The notes beneath the pieces were generated by a model. That model ran no database searches and was not told the origin of the DNA. It saw only the letters and a program-made list of their open reading frames with translations. Position numbers and translations under genes: made by a program. This document shows positions 1-5,119 of a stretch of DNA of 5,119 nt, piece after piece (within the stretch, counting starts at the first letter, position 1; each line of letters starts with the position of its first letter). This DNA is from an uncultured Catenibacterium sp. (GTDB lineage: Bacteria > Bacillota_I > Bacilli_A > Erysipelotrichales > Coprobacillaceae), in contig NZ_CAAFOM010000027.1 in the NCBI RefSeq assembly GCF_900764565.1, positions 1 through 5,119 of the forward strand, in the 5' to 3' direction.

Positions 1-22
1 CAGACGTGTGCTCTTCCGATCT
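1..22. other. Illumina TruSeq adapter remnant (not genomic)
   Basis: The first 22 bases match the 3' end of the standard TruSeq read-2 adapter, including the characteristic GCTCTTCCGATCT ending. This is sequencing-library DNA left at a contig end. The real genome begins at about position 23, and any translation through bases 1-22 is meaningless. Confidence 0.96.
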
Positions 23-267
23 CTACGTCTATTATTGTATCTCTGTTTATTCTTCTTACTGTGCCACTCGATTATGCGATATTAAAGCCTATATTTGAGG
101 CAATGATGAAGGAAGAGATGGCAGGATGGATGCCTTTAACTGTAAGTAACCTGACTTTCTTAAAGACAATCGTTATTGGTTTTATAAGTTATTTTATAGT
201 GATGTTGATTGAGTATAAGAAGATTAAGAAGATTCCAATGCATGATGCATTGAAGAATGTGGAATAG
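23..267 (+). CDS. FtsX-like ABC transporter permease, C-terminal fragment
   Basis: This is the 3' end of a longer gene cut off by the contig edge. The first complete genomic codon is at 25-27 and the frame runs open to TAG at 265-267. About 80 residues remain. They comprise a hydrophobic segment (SIIVSLFILLTVPL), a short amphipathic extracytoplasmic or linker stretch, a final membrane helix (TIVIGFISYFIVMLI), and a basic cytoplasmic tail ending KKIKKIPMHDALKNVE. That tail, with its IP..ALK..E pattern after the last helix, is typical of the C-terminus of FtsX/MacB-type permeases, which work with an ABC ATPase in lipoprotein or peptide export or in cell-envelope signalling. A GTG at 61 is an internal valine codon and not a start. 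The gene is followed after 11 bp by a lipoprotein gene, suggesting one operon. The permease assignment rests only on this tail and its topology. Confidence 0.72.
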
Positions 268-278
268 GGGGTACTTGT

Positions 279-1619
279 ATGAATAAGAAGTTAATAGCAA
301 TACTATGTTGTATCCTGCTTACAGGATGTACAACACAGACTAAGACGAATAAACCAAAGACTATTAAAGAAGAAACACCTGTTGTCTTAACTACAAAAGG
401 ACATGATGTAAAGGAAGCAGTGAATAAGAGTGAAACAATTACTGTAAAAACAAAAAGTACTAAAGCGGAAGTAACTATTCCTTCTATAAGTGAAGGTGAT
501 CTTATAAAAGATACAACTGTATTAAAGGATATCAGTAATAAGGGTAATGAGAATATGACCTTGAATGATCATCAATTATTGATAGAGAATAATAAGAATA
601 GTATTCAGTATGAAGGTACTTTAGATACTGAACTTCCTGTTGGTGTGGATGTGACTTATTATTTAGATGGACATAAAGTGACAGATATTAAAGGTAAAAC
701 AGGTACATTAAGGGCTGTATTTAAGTATAAGAATAATACTGAGACACCTTTTGTAGCGACTACTATTATGTTAATTCCTCAAGAGACAGTGAGTGATATT
801 GAAGTAAAGAATGGGAAGAGCATGTTGATGGATGATTATCAGGCTATTGTTGGTTTAGGTTGTCCTGGTTATGAACCATTTAAGGATTCTATGGAAGTGA
901 CTATGAAAATCAAGAACTTCCAATGTGACTATATGAGTACTGTATTTACTGACGGTGTATTTAAAGATTTAGATTTAAGTGATCTAACCAAGACAACAGA
1001 TCAATTAAATCAATCATCACAGAAGCTTGTAGAGGGTTCAGCACAATTACTGGCAGGATGTACAACGTATGGACAATACCTCAATACATATATGTCCAAT
1101 GTGTCAAAAGTAAGTGATGGAGCCAATGCATTATTAAAGGGTTCTAAACAATATGATGCCTCTACACAGGCACTTATTAAAAACTTGATTTCTTCTATGA
1201 AGGATCCGACAGAACTGATTCAATCTAAAATCAATAGTATTGATCTGACAGATGAGCAGCGTGCTGCAGTCAATAAAGCAATCAGTGAAGGTGTGCAGGA
1301 AAGCTTAATGTCAAATAAGAAGAGTTTAGAACAGCTCTCAGAGTTACTCTCTCAAAGTCCTGTATCAAAACAACTAGAAACTTTATCTTCTAGCTTGTCG
1401 GAGTTGAGTCAGGCAGGAAATGAATTGTCTCAACAATATCAGACTCTTACAACTGGCGCAAAGAGCTTATCTGAAGGAATGAGTCTATTTGATCAGGAAG
1501 GTATTCAAAAAATCACTGATATAACTACAATTAAGAAGTTAAAAGAAAAAGACCATTATAGTGGTCTTTCAGGAAACAACATCACTCATACTAAATTCAT
1601 CTTTGAGATGGATATCTAG
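279..1619 (+). CDS. Lipoprotein of an uncharacterised Firmicutes family (beta domain plus long helical region)
   Basis: This encodes a 446-residue predicted lipoprotein. A short signal peptide (KK, then a hydrophobic core) ends in a lipobox, LTGC, placing the lipidated cysteine at residue 17. Residues about 100-215 look beta-rich and include an ELPV...TYYLDG stretch (118-131), a K-G-K-T-G turn, and a DDYQAIVGLGCPG segment (185-197). Residues about 236-400 are Ser/Gln/Leu-rich helices with recurring L..G and G..L spacings, like the coiled-coil part of YhgE/Pip-type proteins. The tail has FDQEGIQKITD (404-414), YSGLSG (427-432) and FIFEMD (440-445). I recognise these conserved pieces from clostridial proteins encoded beside FtsX-like permeases, but no function is established. 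It is probably an extracytoplasmic partner of the upstream permease. The start is supported by a GGGGG-type ribosome site at 267-271, overlapping the previous stop codon, with 7 nt spacing, which suggests translational coupling. There is no C-terminal membrane helix. Confidence 0.85.
   Translation: MNKKLIAILCCILLTGCTTQTKTNKPKTIKEETPVVLTTKGHDVKEAVNKSETITVKTKSTKAEVTIPSISEGDLIKDTTVLKDISNKGNENMTLNDHQLLIENNKNSIQYEGTLDTELPVGVDVTYYLDGHKVTDIKGKTGTLRAVFKYKNNTETPFVATTIMLIPQETVSDIEVKNGKSMLMDDYQAIVGLGCPGYEPFKDSMEVTMKIKNFQCDYMSTVFTDGVFKDLDLSDLTKTTDQLNQSSQKLVEGSAQLLAGCTTYGQYLNTYMSNVSKVSDGANALLKGSKQYDASTQALIKNLISSMKDPTELIQSKINSIDLTDEQRAAVNKAISEGVQESLMSNKKSLEQLSELLSQSPVSKQLETLSSSLSELSQAGNELSQQYQTLTTGAKSLSEGMSLFDQEGIQKITDITTIKKLKEKDHYSGLSGNNITHTKFIFEMDI
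1548..1569 (+). other. Perfect 8-bp hairpin inside the lipoprotein gene
   Basis: AAAGACCA (1548-1555) is perfectly complementary to TGGTCTTT (1562-1569) across a 6-nt loop, and it is preceded by an A-rich run. It resembles an intrinsic terminator, but only three T residues end the stem and coding continues for another 16 codons. The codons it covers encode the family-conserved YSGLSG region, so it may be incidental. It could cause pausing or protect the mRNA 3' end. Confidence 0.4.
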
Positions 1620-1644
1620 AACCTTGCATTCGTAAGGTTCTTTT
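1618..1644 (+). terminator. Intrinsic terminator of the permease-lipoprotein operon
   Basis: AGAACCTT (1618-1625) pairs perfectly with AAGGTTCT (1634-1641). A further G-U and C-G pair can form inside, leaving an ATTC loop. The stem runs directly into TTTT (1641-1644) and a pyrimidine-rich stretch. The left arm overlaps the last two bases of the lipoprotein stop codon. This marks the end of the left-hand + strand operon and separates it from the next gene. Confidence 0.85.
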
Positions 1645-1725
1645 CATTTCTATCACCTTTATTTCAGTTTGCATGATATATATTTTTCATCTTTCAAGAG
1701 TTACTGTATTTAGAGATTGGGAGTA

Positions 1726-1734
1726 TGTTAAAAT
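1726..1734 (+). promoter_or_regulatory. Extended -10 promoter for the EIIB-ROK gene
   Basis: TGtTAAAAT fits the extended -10 pattern TGnTATAAT with one mismatch. No convincing -35 box sits 16-18 bp upstream, which is tolerated by extended -10 promoters. Transcription would start around 1740-1741, giving a very short leader of about 15 nt that consists almost only of the ribosome-binding site. Confidence 0.55.
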
Positions 1735-1742
1735 ATAAACAT

Positions 1743-1751
1743 GGAGGTGAT
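1743..1751 (+). promoter_or_regulatory. Strong ribosome-binding site that sets the EIIB-ROK start
   Basis: GGAGGTGAT is a full-length match to the anti-Shine-Dalgarno sequence and lies 8 nt (counted from GGAGG) before the ATG at 1756. The upstream in-frame ATG at 1741 directly abuts and partly precedes this site, so it cannot be the start used by these signals. The protein therefore begins MDDFLSDI. Confidence 0.9.
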
Positions 1752-1755
1752 ATTC

Positions 1756-3171
1756 ATGGATGATTTCTTAAGTGATATTTATACAATACTCTTTGCGAAA
1801 TGGATTCTATTGCAGGAAGTACCAAACTTTGAAACAAGAGTGAATGAAGACTATACAGAGATTCATTTCTTTAATAAGCATGCAGATATTGAAATTGTGT
1901 TTAATCCAATGAATATCATCGAATTTAAAGCAACCAATAGTCAATCAGGTGAGATTGAATATTATCTTCACTTCCAGATGAAGACTTTAAATCATGCCAT
2001 GAAGTTATTTAGAGAACTGACTCATTATATGAAGCATATTGGTGAATCGCCTACTATTAAGATTCTATTATGTTGTAGTGGTGGATTAACAACTAGCTAT
2101 TTTGCGATGAAGATGAATGAAGCCTCTAAATTAATGAGTCTTCCTTATGTGACAGAAGCAAGTGGTTATAATAATTTATATTATGTAGCACAGGATTATG
2201 ATGTGGTTCTCTTAGCACCACAGATTTCTTATTTACATGCTAAAGCATGTGATATTCTTAAAGATAAAATTGTCTTAAATGTACCCCCTGAAGTATTTGC
2301 GAAATATGATGTAAAAGCCATCTTTACACTTGTGAAAGAATCATTAGAGATTAAAAAGAATCAATCTGATCAGAAGATTCCTTTACCTGTTATGTTGGAT
2401 GTAGAAATTAAACATAAGACATTGGCTCTCTCTATTTTCCGTAATAAACAATCCATTCATGTTGCTTATCGTGTCTATGATAAGAATCAGGAAATACTAT
2501 TAGATAATGAAGTGATTAAACCTACAGTGAATCTTCAGGATATTTGTGACATTATTGATATTGCCCGTCTTCATTATCCACGTATTCGTTATATAGGTAT
2601 TGCGACTCCAGGTATTATTGATGATGGTTATGTGTCTTCTACAAGTTTAGTCGGATGGGAAACACCAGAGAGATTAGAAGATGTTCTCACTGAACGTTAT
2701 CATCTGCCTGTATGTATATGTAATGATGTGAATGCAGCGGCTGTAGGCTATTATTCTTCTCAAGATAAAGTCAGTTCACTGGCTTTCTTATTCCAGCCTG
2801 TACATGCATTAAGTGGTGCAGGTATTATTGTGGATAACTGTTTATTACATGGTATGCATAATTTAGTAGGAGAAGTACAATTTCTTCCTTTAGACCTAAC
2901 AGAAGATAAAATGACATTGAGTATATCTCCTGAAGGATGTATTGAGGTTGTATCACGTACTCTTGTTTCTATTATCAGTTTATTAAGTCCTGAAGAATTA
3001 GTTCTCTATTGTGACTTTATTCCTCATGTACTTCCTTTATATGAAGAAATGGCTACTCTTATACCAAAAAAATATATTCCGCCTATTACCAAAGTAGATA
3101 ACATGCAGGAATATATTCTTCTTGGGGCTATGATATTAAGTACAACACAGAACTATGAGAGTTCTATATAG
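1756..3171 (+). CDS. Fusion protein: unknown N-terminal domain, PTS EIIB (cellobiose/chitobiose type), degenerate ROK domain
   Basis: This 471-residue soluble protein has three parts. Residues 1-100 form an alpha/beta region I do not recognise. Residues about 101-195 are a PTS EIIB domain of the lactose/cellobiose superfamily: strand IKILLC, then the phosphate loop CSGGLTTS (107-114) with Cys107 as the expected phospho-acceptor, and DVVLLAPQISY (149-159), closely resembling ChbB. Residues about 208-467 have a ROK-type actin-like fold: GIATPGIIDDG (281-291), NDVNAAAVGYY (323-333, keeping the catalytic-type Asp324), SGAGIIVD (353 onward), and GE (372-373). The GTG phosphate loop reads HALSG, the zinc-ligand region after GE reads VQF instead of IGH, and only one Cys remains of CxCGxxGC (SPEGC, 391-395). 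Sugar-kinase activity is therefore doubtful. A sensor or regulatory role coupled to PTS phosphorylation is my inference. It has its own promoter, lies convergent to an RpiR regulator and overlaps it by 19 bp. There is no DNA-binding HTH like that of ROK repressors. Confidence 0.85.
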   Translation: MDDFLSDIYTILFAKWILLQEVPNFETRVNEDYTEIHFFNKHADIEIVFNPMNIIEFKATNSQSGEIEYYLHFQMKTLNHAMKLFRELTHYMKHIGESPTIKILLCCSGGLTTSYFAMKMNEASKLMSLPYVTEASGYNNLYYVAQDYDVVLLAPQISYLHAKACDILKDKIVLNVPPEVFAKYDVKAIFTLVKESLEIKKNQSDQKIPLPVMLDVEIKHKTLALSIFRNKQSIHVAYRVYDKNQEILLDNEVIKPTVNLQDICDIIDIARLHYPRIRYIGIATPGIIDDGYVSSTSLVGWETPERLEDVLTERYHLPVCICNDVNAAAVGYYSSQDKVSSLAFLFQPVHALSGAGIIVDNCLLHGMHNLVGEVQFLPLDLTEDKMTLSISPEGCIEVVSRTLVSIISLLSPEELVLYCDFIPHVLPLYEEMATLIPKKYIPPITKVDNMQEYILLGAMILSTTQNYESSI

Positions 3172-3175
3172 TGTT
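3144..3175. other. Interrupted hairpin spanning both convergent stop codons
   Basis: AACAC (3144-3148) pairs with GTGTT (3171-3175), and the adjoining AGAAC (3149-3153) pairs with GTTCT (3161-3165). This leaves a 7-nt loop and a one-sided 5-nt bulge. The structure covers the ends of the + strand EIIB-ROK gene and the - strand RpiR gene. Neither side has a T-tract, so it is not a standard intrinsic terminator. It may nevertheless define the 3' ends of both transcripts. Confidence 0.35.
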
Positions 3176-3992
3176 CAATACGATAGTTTATATTCTTTTC
3201 ATAATCTCTATTAAAATAACAAGCATATAAACAGTCTAATAAGAACTGTAATGAAGCTCTTGAAGAGAAAGATGCAATCTTTTCTTCTGAATCTTCATAG
3301 GATGCAAAATAGAGATGATAATCAACAAGCTTAGATAATTCACTCTCTTTAGTAGAAGAGATAAGAACAGTTGTCACCTGGTTCTTATTCATCACACGGA
3401 TAAAGTCTTCTACATGAGGTGTTCTATTAGCATAGGAGATCACGATTGCGAGGTCTCCTTTTTTTAATGTTTCAGCTGCTTTGTATTGATAATAAATCTG
3501 TTTCTCTACTATGACATTCTTACCTATTTCTAACATATTCTGTCTAAAACATTCAGCCATGAAGAAATTACCAATAGACGGAAACAACGCAATCACATTT
3601 GCATCATACATCTTCTGGACAATCTTACCAAATTCATCTAGATTGACTAGGTTTAATGTAGAATGAAGTGTCTGATCATAGAGATTCAACATCTTAGTCA
3701 TGATTTCATGGTTTGTGTTATTGATCCTGAAAGGATAGTTATAGTCTACTGAAAAAAGTTCTTTCTGGTATCTTTCACGATCAAAGTGAATATGGGATTT
3801 AAATGCCTGTAAACCTGAAAGACCTAACTTATCAATAATACGATAAATAGTAGAAACAGACACATAGCTGTTTTTAGAAATATCTGATGCAGACATATTC
3901 ATAATATCTTCTGAATGTTCTACAACATAATCTATTAGTGTCTTTTCACTTTCTGTAAGGGATAATTGTTCGAGCTTATCATAAATGTTCAT
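3153..3992 (-). CDS. RpiR/MurR-family transcriptional regulator (HTH plus SIS domain)
   Basis: This is a 279-residue protein, the usual length for the family. Residues 1-75 form the RpiR-type N-terminal helix-turn-helix: SLTESEKTLIDYVVEH, then MSASDISKNSYVSVSTIYRI (33-52) and KLGLSGLQAFK (55-65). The linker keeps the family-like QTLHSTLNLVNLDEF pattern. Residues about 125-255 are a SIS sugar-phosphate-binding domain, with NVIALFPSIGNFFMA (132-146) and GDLAIVISYANRT (179-191). The usual GxGxS ligand loop is replaced by FPSIGNF, and the SYSG-type second loop reads SYAN, so the ligand may differ from an ordinary phosphosugar. The start is fixed by AGGAGG (complement of 3999-4004), 6 nt before ATG. 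It lies 42 bp downstream of tatD on the same strand. Its last 19 bp overlap the end of the EIIB-ROK gene, which is its likely regulatory partner or target (inference). The precise effector and regulon are unknown. Confidence 0.88.
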   Translation of the reverse strand: MNIYDKLEQLSLTESEKTLIDYVVEHSEDIMNMSASDISKNSYVSVSTIYRIIDKLGLSGLQAFKSHIHFDRERYQKELFSVDYNYPFRINNTNHEIMTKMLNLYDQTLHSTLNLVNLDEFGKIVQKMYDANVIALFPSIGNFFMAECFRQNMLEIGKNVIVEKQIYYQYKAAETLKKGDLAIVISYANRTPHVEDFIRVMNKNQVTTVLISSTKESELSKLVDYHLYFASYEDSEEKIASFSSRASLQFLLDCLYACYFNRDYEKNINYRIEHYIELS

Positions 3993-4005
3993 AAAAAGCC
4001 TCCTG

Positions 4006-4026
4006 ATAGAATATATTATACTCTAT
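4006..4026 (-). promoter_or_regulatory. RpiR gene promoter (-10) within an imperfect palindrome
   Basis: On the - strand, 4015-4020 reads TATAAT, a perfect -10 box, about 11 bp before the ribosome-binding site. The -35 position 17 bp upstream (AAGAAA) is poor. The -10 lies inside a 21-bp palindrome centred on 4016: outer arms ATAGA (4006-4010) and TCTAT (4022-4026), inner arms TATA and TATA, and one mismatched pair (4011/4021). An operator for autoregulation by the RpiR protein would fit, but the element is AT-rich and could partly arise by chance. Confidence 0.45.
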
Positions 4027-4034
4027 TTTAATTA

Positions 4035-4796
4035 CTATTTCTTTAACTGGAAGACTTTAAGTGCATTCTCTGTTGTCTGTTTGGCGACTTCTTCATAGCT
4101 TAATCCTTTTAGTTCAGCAATCTTCTGTGCAACAAAATAGACATTACCTGGTTCATTCTGTTTTCCTCTATAAGGTGCTGGTGTGAGATAAGGATCATCT
4201 GTTTCTACAAGTAGATAGTTTAAGTCTACTCCTTCAGCGACTCTTTTTGGAACCTTGGCATTCTTAAAAGTAACAGGACCTGCCAAAGAAATATAATAAC
4301 CAATCTTAATGAATCTTAAAGCCATCTCATAACTTCCACTATAACAATGCATAATACCTTTTACACCAGACTCAGAAAGAATATCCAATGTATCTTCATA
4401 AGCATCTCTGGCATGAATAGTAACAGGTAAAGATAATCTCTTGGCTATTTCTAATTGTTTCTTAAAGCAATCAATCTGTTTTTCTTTAGATGCTTCATCC
4501 CAATAGTAATCTAATCCTATTTCACCTACAGCAACAACCTTAGGATCTTTCGCAAGTACTTCTATTGCCTCTAAATCCTCATCTGTTGTCTCTTTACAAT
4601 CATTAGGACTAATACCTACTGCAGCATAAATAAAGTCATATTCATGCGCTATCTGTACTGCAAGACGTGAAGATTCTAAATCATAACCTACAACAGTTAA
4701 GTACTTCACACCTCTTTCTAATGCATTCTGAATATATAAATCACGATTTTCAAATAATTGTTCACTATTTAAATGTGTATGTGTGTTAAATAACAT
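4035..4796 (-). CDS. TatD-family metal-dependent hydrolase (DNase-like)
   Basis: This is a 253-residue protein, full length for the TatD/YabD family of TIM-barrel amidohydrolase-superfamily enzymes. These use two metal ions and are generally regarded as 3'-5' deoxyribonucleases or phosphodiesterases. Visible metal-site motifs are THTHL (His6, His8), GEIGLDYYW (Glu92), TIHARDA (His128), HCYSG (His150) and ETDDPYLTP (Asp200), followed by RGKQNEP, so the enzyme should be active. Two details differ from the commonest form: the first motif begins NTHTH rather than DTHxH, and the usual GxHP motif reads GISP (61-64), with Ser63 in place of His. The start is supported by GAGGT (complement of 4806-4810), 9 nt upstream. 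In many Firmicutes tatD sits with metG, rnmV and ksgA. Here it precedes an RpiR gene, and a terminator and degenerate sequence lie upstream, so that cluster is not seen. The molecular substrate in the cell is uncertain. Confidence 0.93.
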   Translation of the reverse strand: MLFNTHTHLNSEQLFENRDLYIQNALERGVKYLTVVGYDLESSRLAVQIAHEYDFIYAAVGISPNDCKETTDEDLEAIEVLAKDPKVVAVGEIGLDYYWDEASKEKQIDCFKKQLEIAKRLSLPVTIHARDAYEDTLDILSESGVKGIMHCYSGSYEMALRFIKIGYYISLAGPVTFKNAKVPKRVAEGVDLNYLLVETDDPYLTPAPYRGKQNEPGNVYFVAQKIAELKGLSYEEVAKQTTENALKVFQLKK

Positions 4797-4821
4797 TTTC
4801 TTATTACCTCGCTTTTTAACA

Positions 4822-4827
4822 AGTATA
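4822..4827 (-). promoter_or_regulatory. Possible -10 box for tatD
   Basis: The - strand reads TATACT here, about 11 bp before the tatD ribosome-binding site and just after the T-tract of the upstream terminator. The best -35 match at 17-bp spacing (TTTATT, complement of 4845-4850) has only three consensus bases and falls in the terminator loop. The upstream terminator makes a promoter in this gap necessary, which is the main support. Confidence 0.4.
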
Positions 4828-4830
4828 CAT

Positions 4831-4856
4831 AAAAAAAACAGGGGAATAAACCCCCT
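4831..4856 (-). terminator. Intrinsic terminator reading toward tatD
   Basis: On the - strand the sequence reads AGGGG, then GTTTATT, then CCCCT, then G and eight T residues. This is a GC-rich stem of 4-5 bp with a short loop and a long U-tract. It would stop transcription arriving from beyond position 4860 and isolates tatD from whatever lies upstream. Confidence 0.82.
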
Positions 4857-4894
4857 ATTAGTAAATGCACGATCCTTATGATTCTATTTATCTA

Positions 4895-5119
4895 TTAGAT
4901 TAGTGTCCAGTGTTTAGCCTCTTCCCACTTAACATCAGGTATACTTTGTAATAGGTTTAATAGTTCTTTATTTGTTTGAGTGTCTAGCTGCTTTATGCTA
5001 CAAAAAACAACGCTAAGTTTATGAAAAATGTTGCTACTAGATCATTAAATTTAGCTTAACGCCTGATTTTCTACTTTATGGCCACCTAACTCGAGTCATG
5101 ATTTTTTAAATGGTTGTAA
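4895..5119 (-). pseudogene. Decayed coding remnant, unidentified
   Basis: The 4857-5119 stretch contains no intact gene. On the - strand one frame is open for 48 codons, from 5041 down to TAA at 4895-4897. Its second half looks protein-like (KQLDTQTNKELLNLLQSIPD, then VKWEEAKHWTLI) and has no start codon or ribosome site. The same frame continues upstream through TAA, TAA and TGA stops at 5042-5053 and a TGA at 5096-5098. A second - strand frame reads AKFNDLVATFFINLALFFVA before a stop near 4990. Fragments that look coding in two frames, broken by stops, suggest a frameshifted, decayed gene end. It precedes the intrinsic terminator at 4831-4856. A transposase C-terminus is conceivable, but I cannot identify a family and see no terminal inverted repeats. 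Confidence 0.35.

Noticed and set aside
238..250. Repeated ATGCAT palindromes separated by one base
   Set aside because: They encode the conserved PMHDAL tail of the permease and are most simply explained by codon content.
61..267. A complete 68-residue gene starting at GTG 61
   Set aside because: The frame is open through the start of genomic sequence, the GTG lies inside a membrane segment with no ribosome site, and the protein reads as a permease C-terminus.
1645..1725. A riboswitch or RNA leader between the terminator and the EIIB-ROK gene
   Set aside because: The predicted promoter leaves a leader of only about 15 nt, and no stable stem-loops or terminator/antiterminator pair are visible in this AT-rich gap.
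1741..1755. ATG at 1741 as the start of the EIIB-ROK gene
   Set aside because: It overlaps the near-perfect Shine-Dalgarno sequence that is properly spaced for the ATG at 1756, and it lies at the predicted transcription start.
4895..5041. A small intact - strand gene of 48 codons
   Set aside because: There is no start codon or ribosome-binding site at its 5' end, and the same frame is blocked by several stops just upstream, so it was treated as a remnant.

Overview
The window is AT-rich and uses Firmicutes-style gene signals: strong GGAGG ribosome-binding sites, short intergenic gaps and U-tailed hairpins. Together with an EIIB/ROK fusion protein and an RpiR regulator, this suggests a low-GC Bacillota, plausibly a gut Erysipelotrichia- or Clostridia-type organism. 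That placement is inference from style, not from a marker gene. The first 22 bases are an Illumina TruSeq adapter remnant, so the window starts at the artefactual edge of an assembled contig and genomic sequence begins near position 23.

Left block (+ strand, 23-1644): the last 80 or so residues of an FtsX-like ABC transporter permease are followed 11 bp later by a full-length 446-residue lipoprotein. The lipoprotein belongs to an uncharacterised Firmicutes family with a beta-rich N-terminal half and a long helical C-terminal half. The two are probably translationally coupled parts of one envelope-associated operon, which ends in a clear intrinsic terminator that overlaps the lipoprotein stop codon.

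Central block (1726-4026): an extended -10 promoter drives a 471-residue three-part protein. It has an unrecognised N-terminal domain, a PTS EIIB domain of the cellobiose/chitobiose type with its phospho-cysteine, and a ROK-fold domain that has lost the kinase phosphate loop and the zinc site. It converges on, and overlaps by 19 bp, an RpiR/MurR-type regulator (HTH plus SIS) on the - strand. This is the most interesting part of the window. It looks like a carbohydrate-sensing pair in which PTS phosphorylation could be read by a non-catalytic ROK domain, next to a sugar-phosphate-type regulator whose own SIS motifs are also altered. No EIIA, EIIC or glycosidase gene is present in the window.

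Right block (- strand, 4035-5119): a complete TatD-family metal-dependent hydrolase lies 42 bp upstream of the RpiR gene in the same direction, so the two may be co-transcribed, with an additional promoter and a palindrome in the gap. Upstream of tatD is a strong - strand intrinsic terminator. Beyond it, at the window edge, is about 220 bp with what looks like a decayed coding remnant broken by stop codons. No tRNA, rRNA, CRISPR array or intact mobile element was seen.
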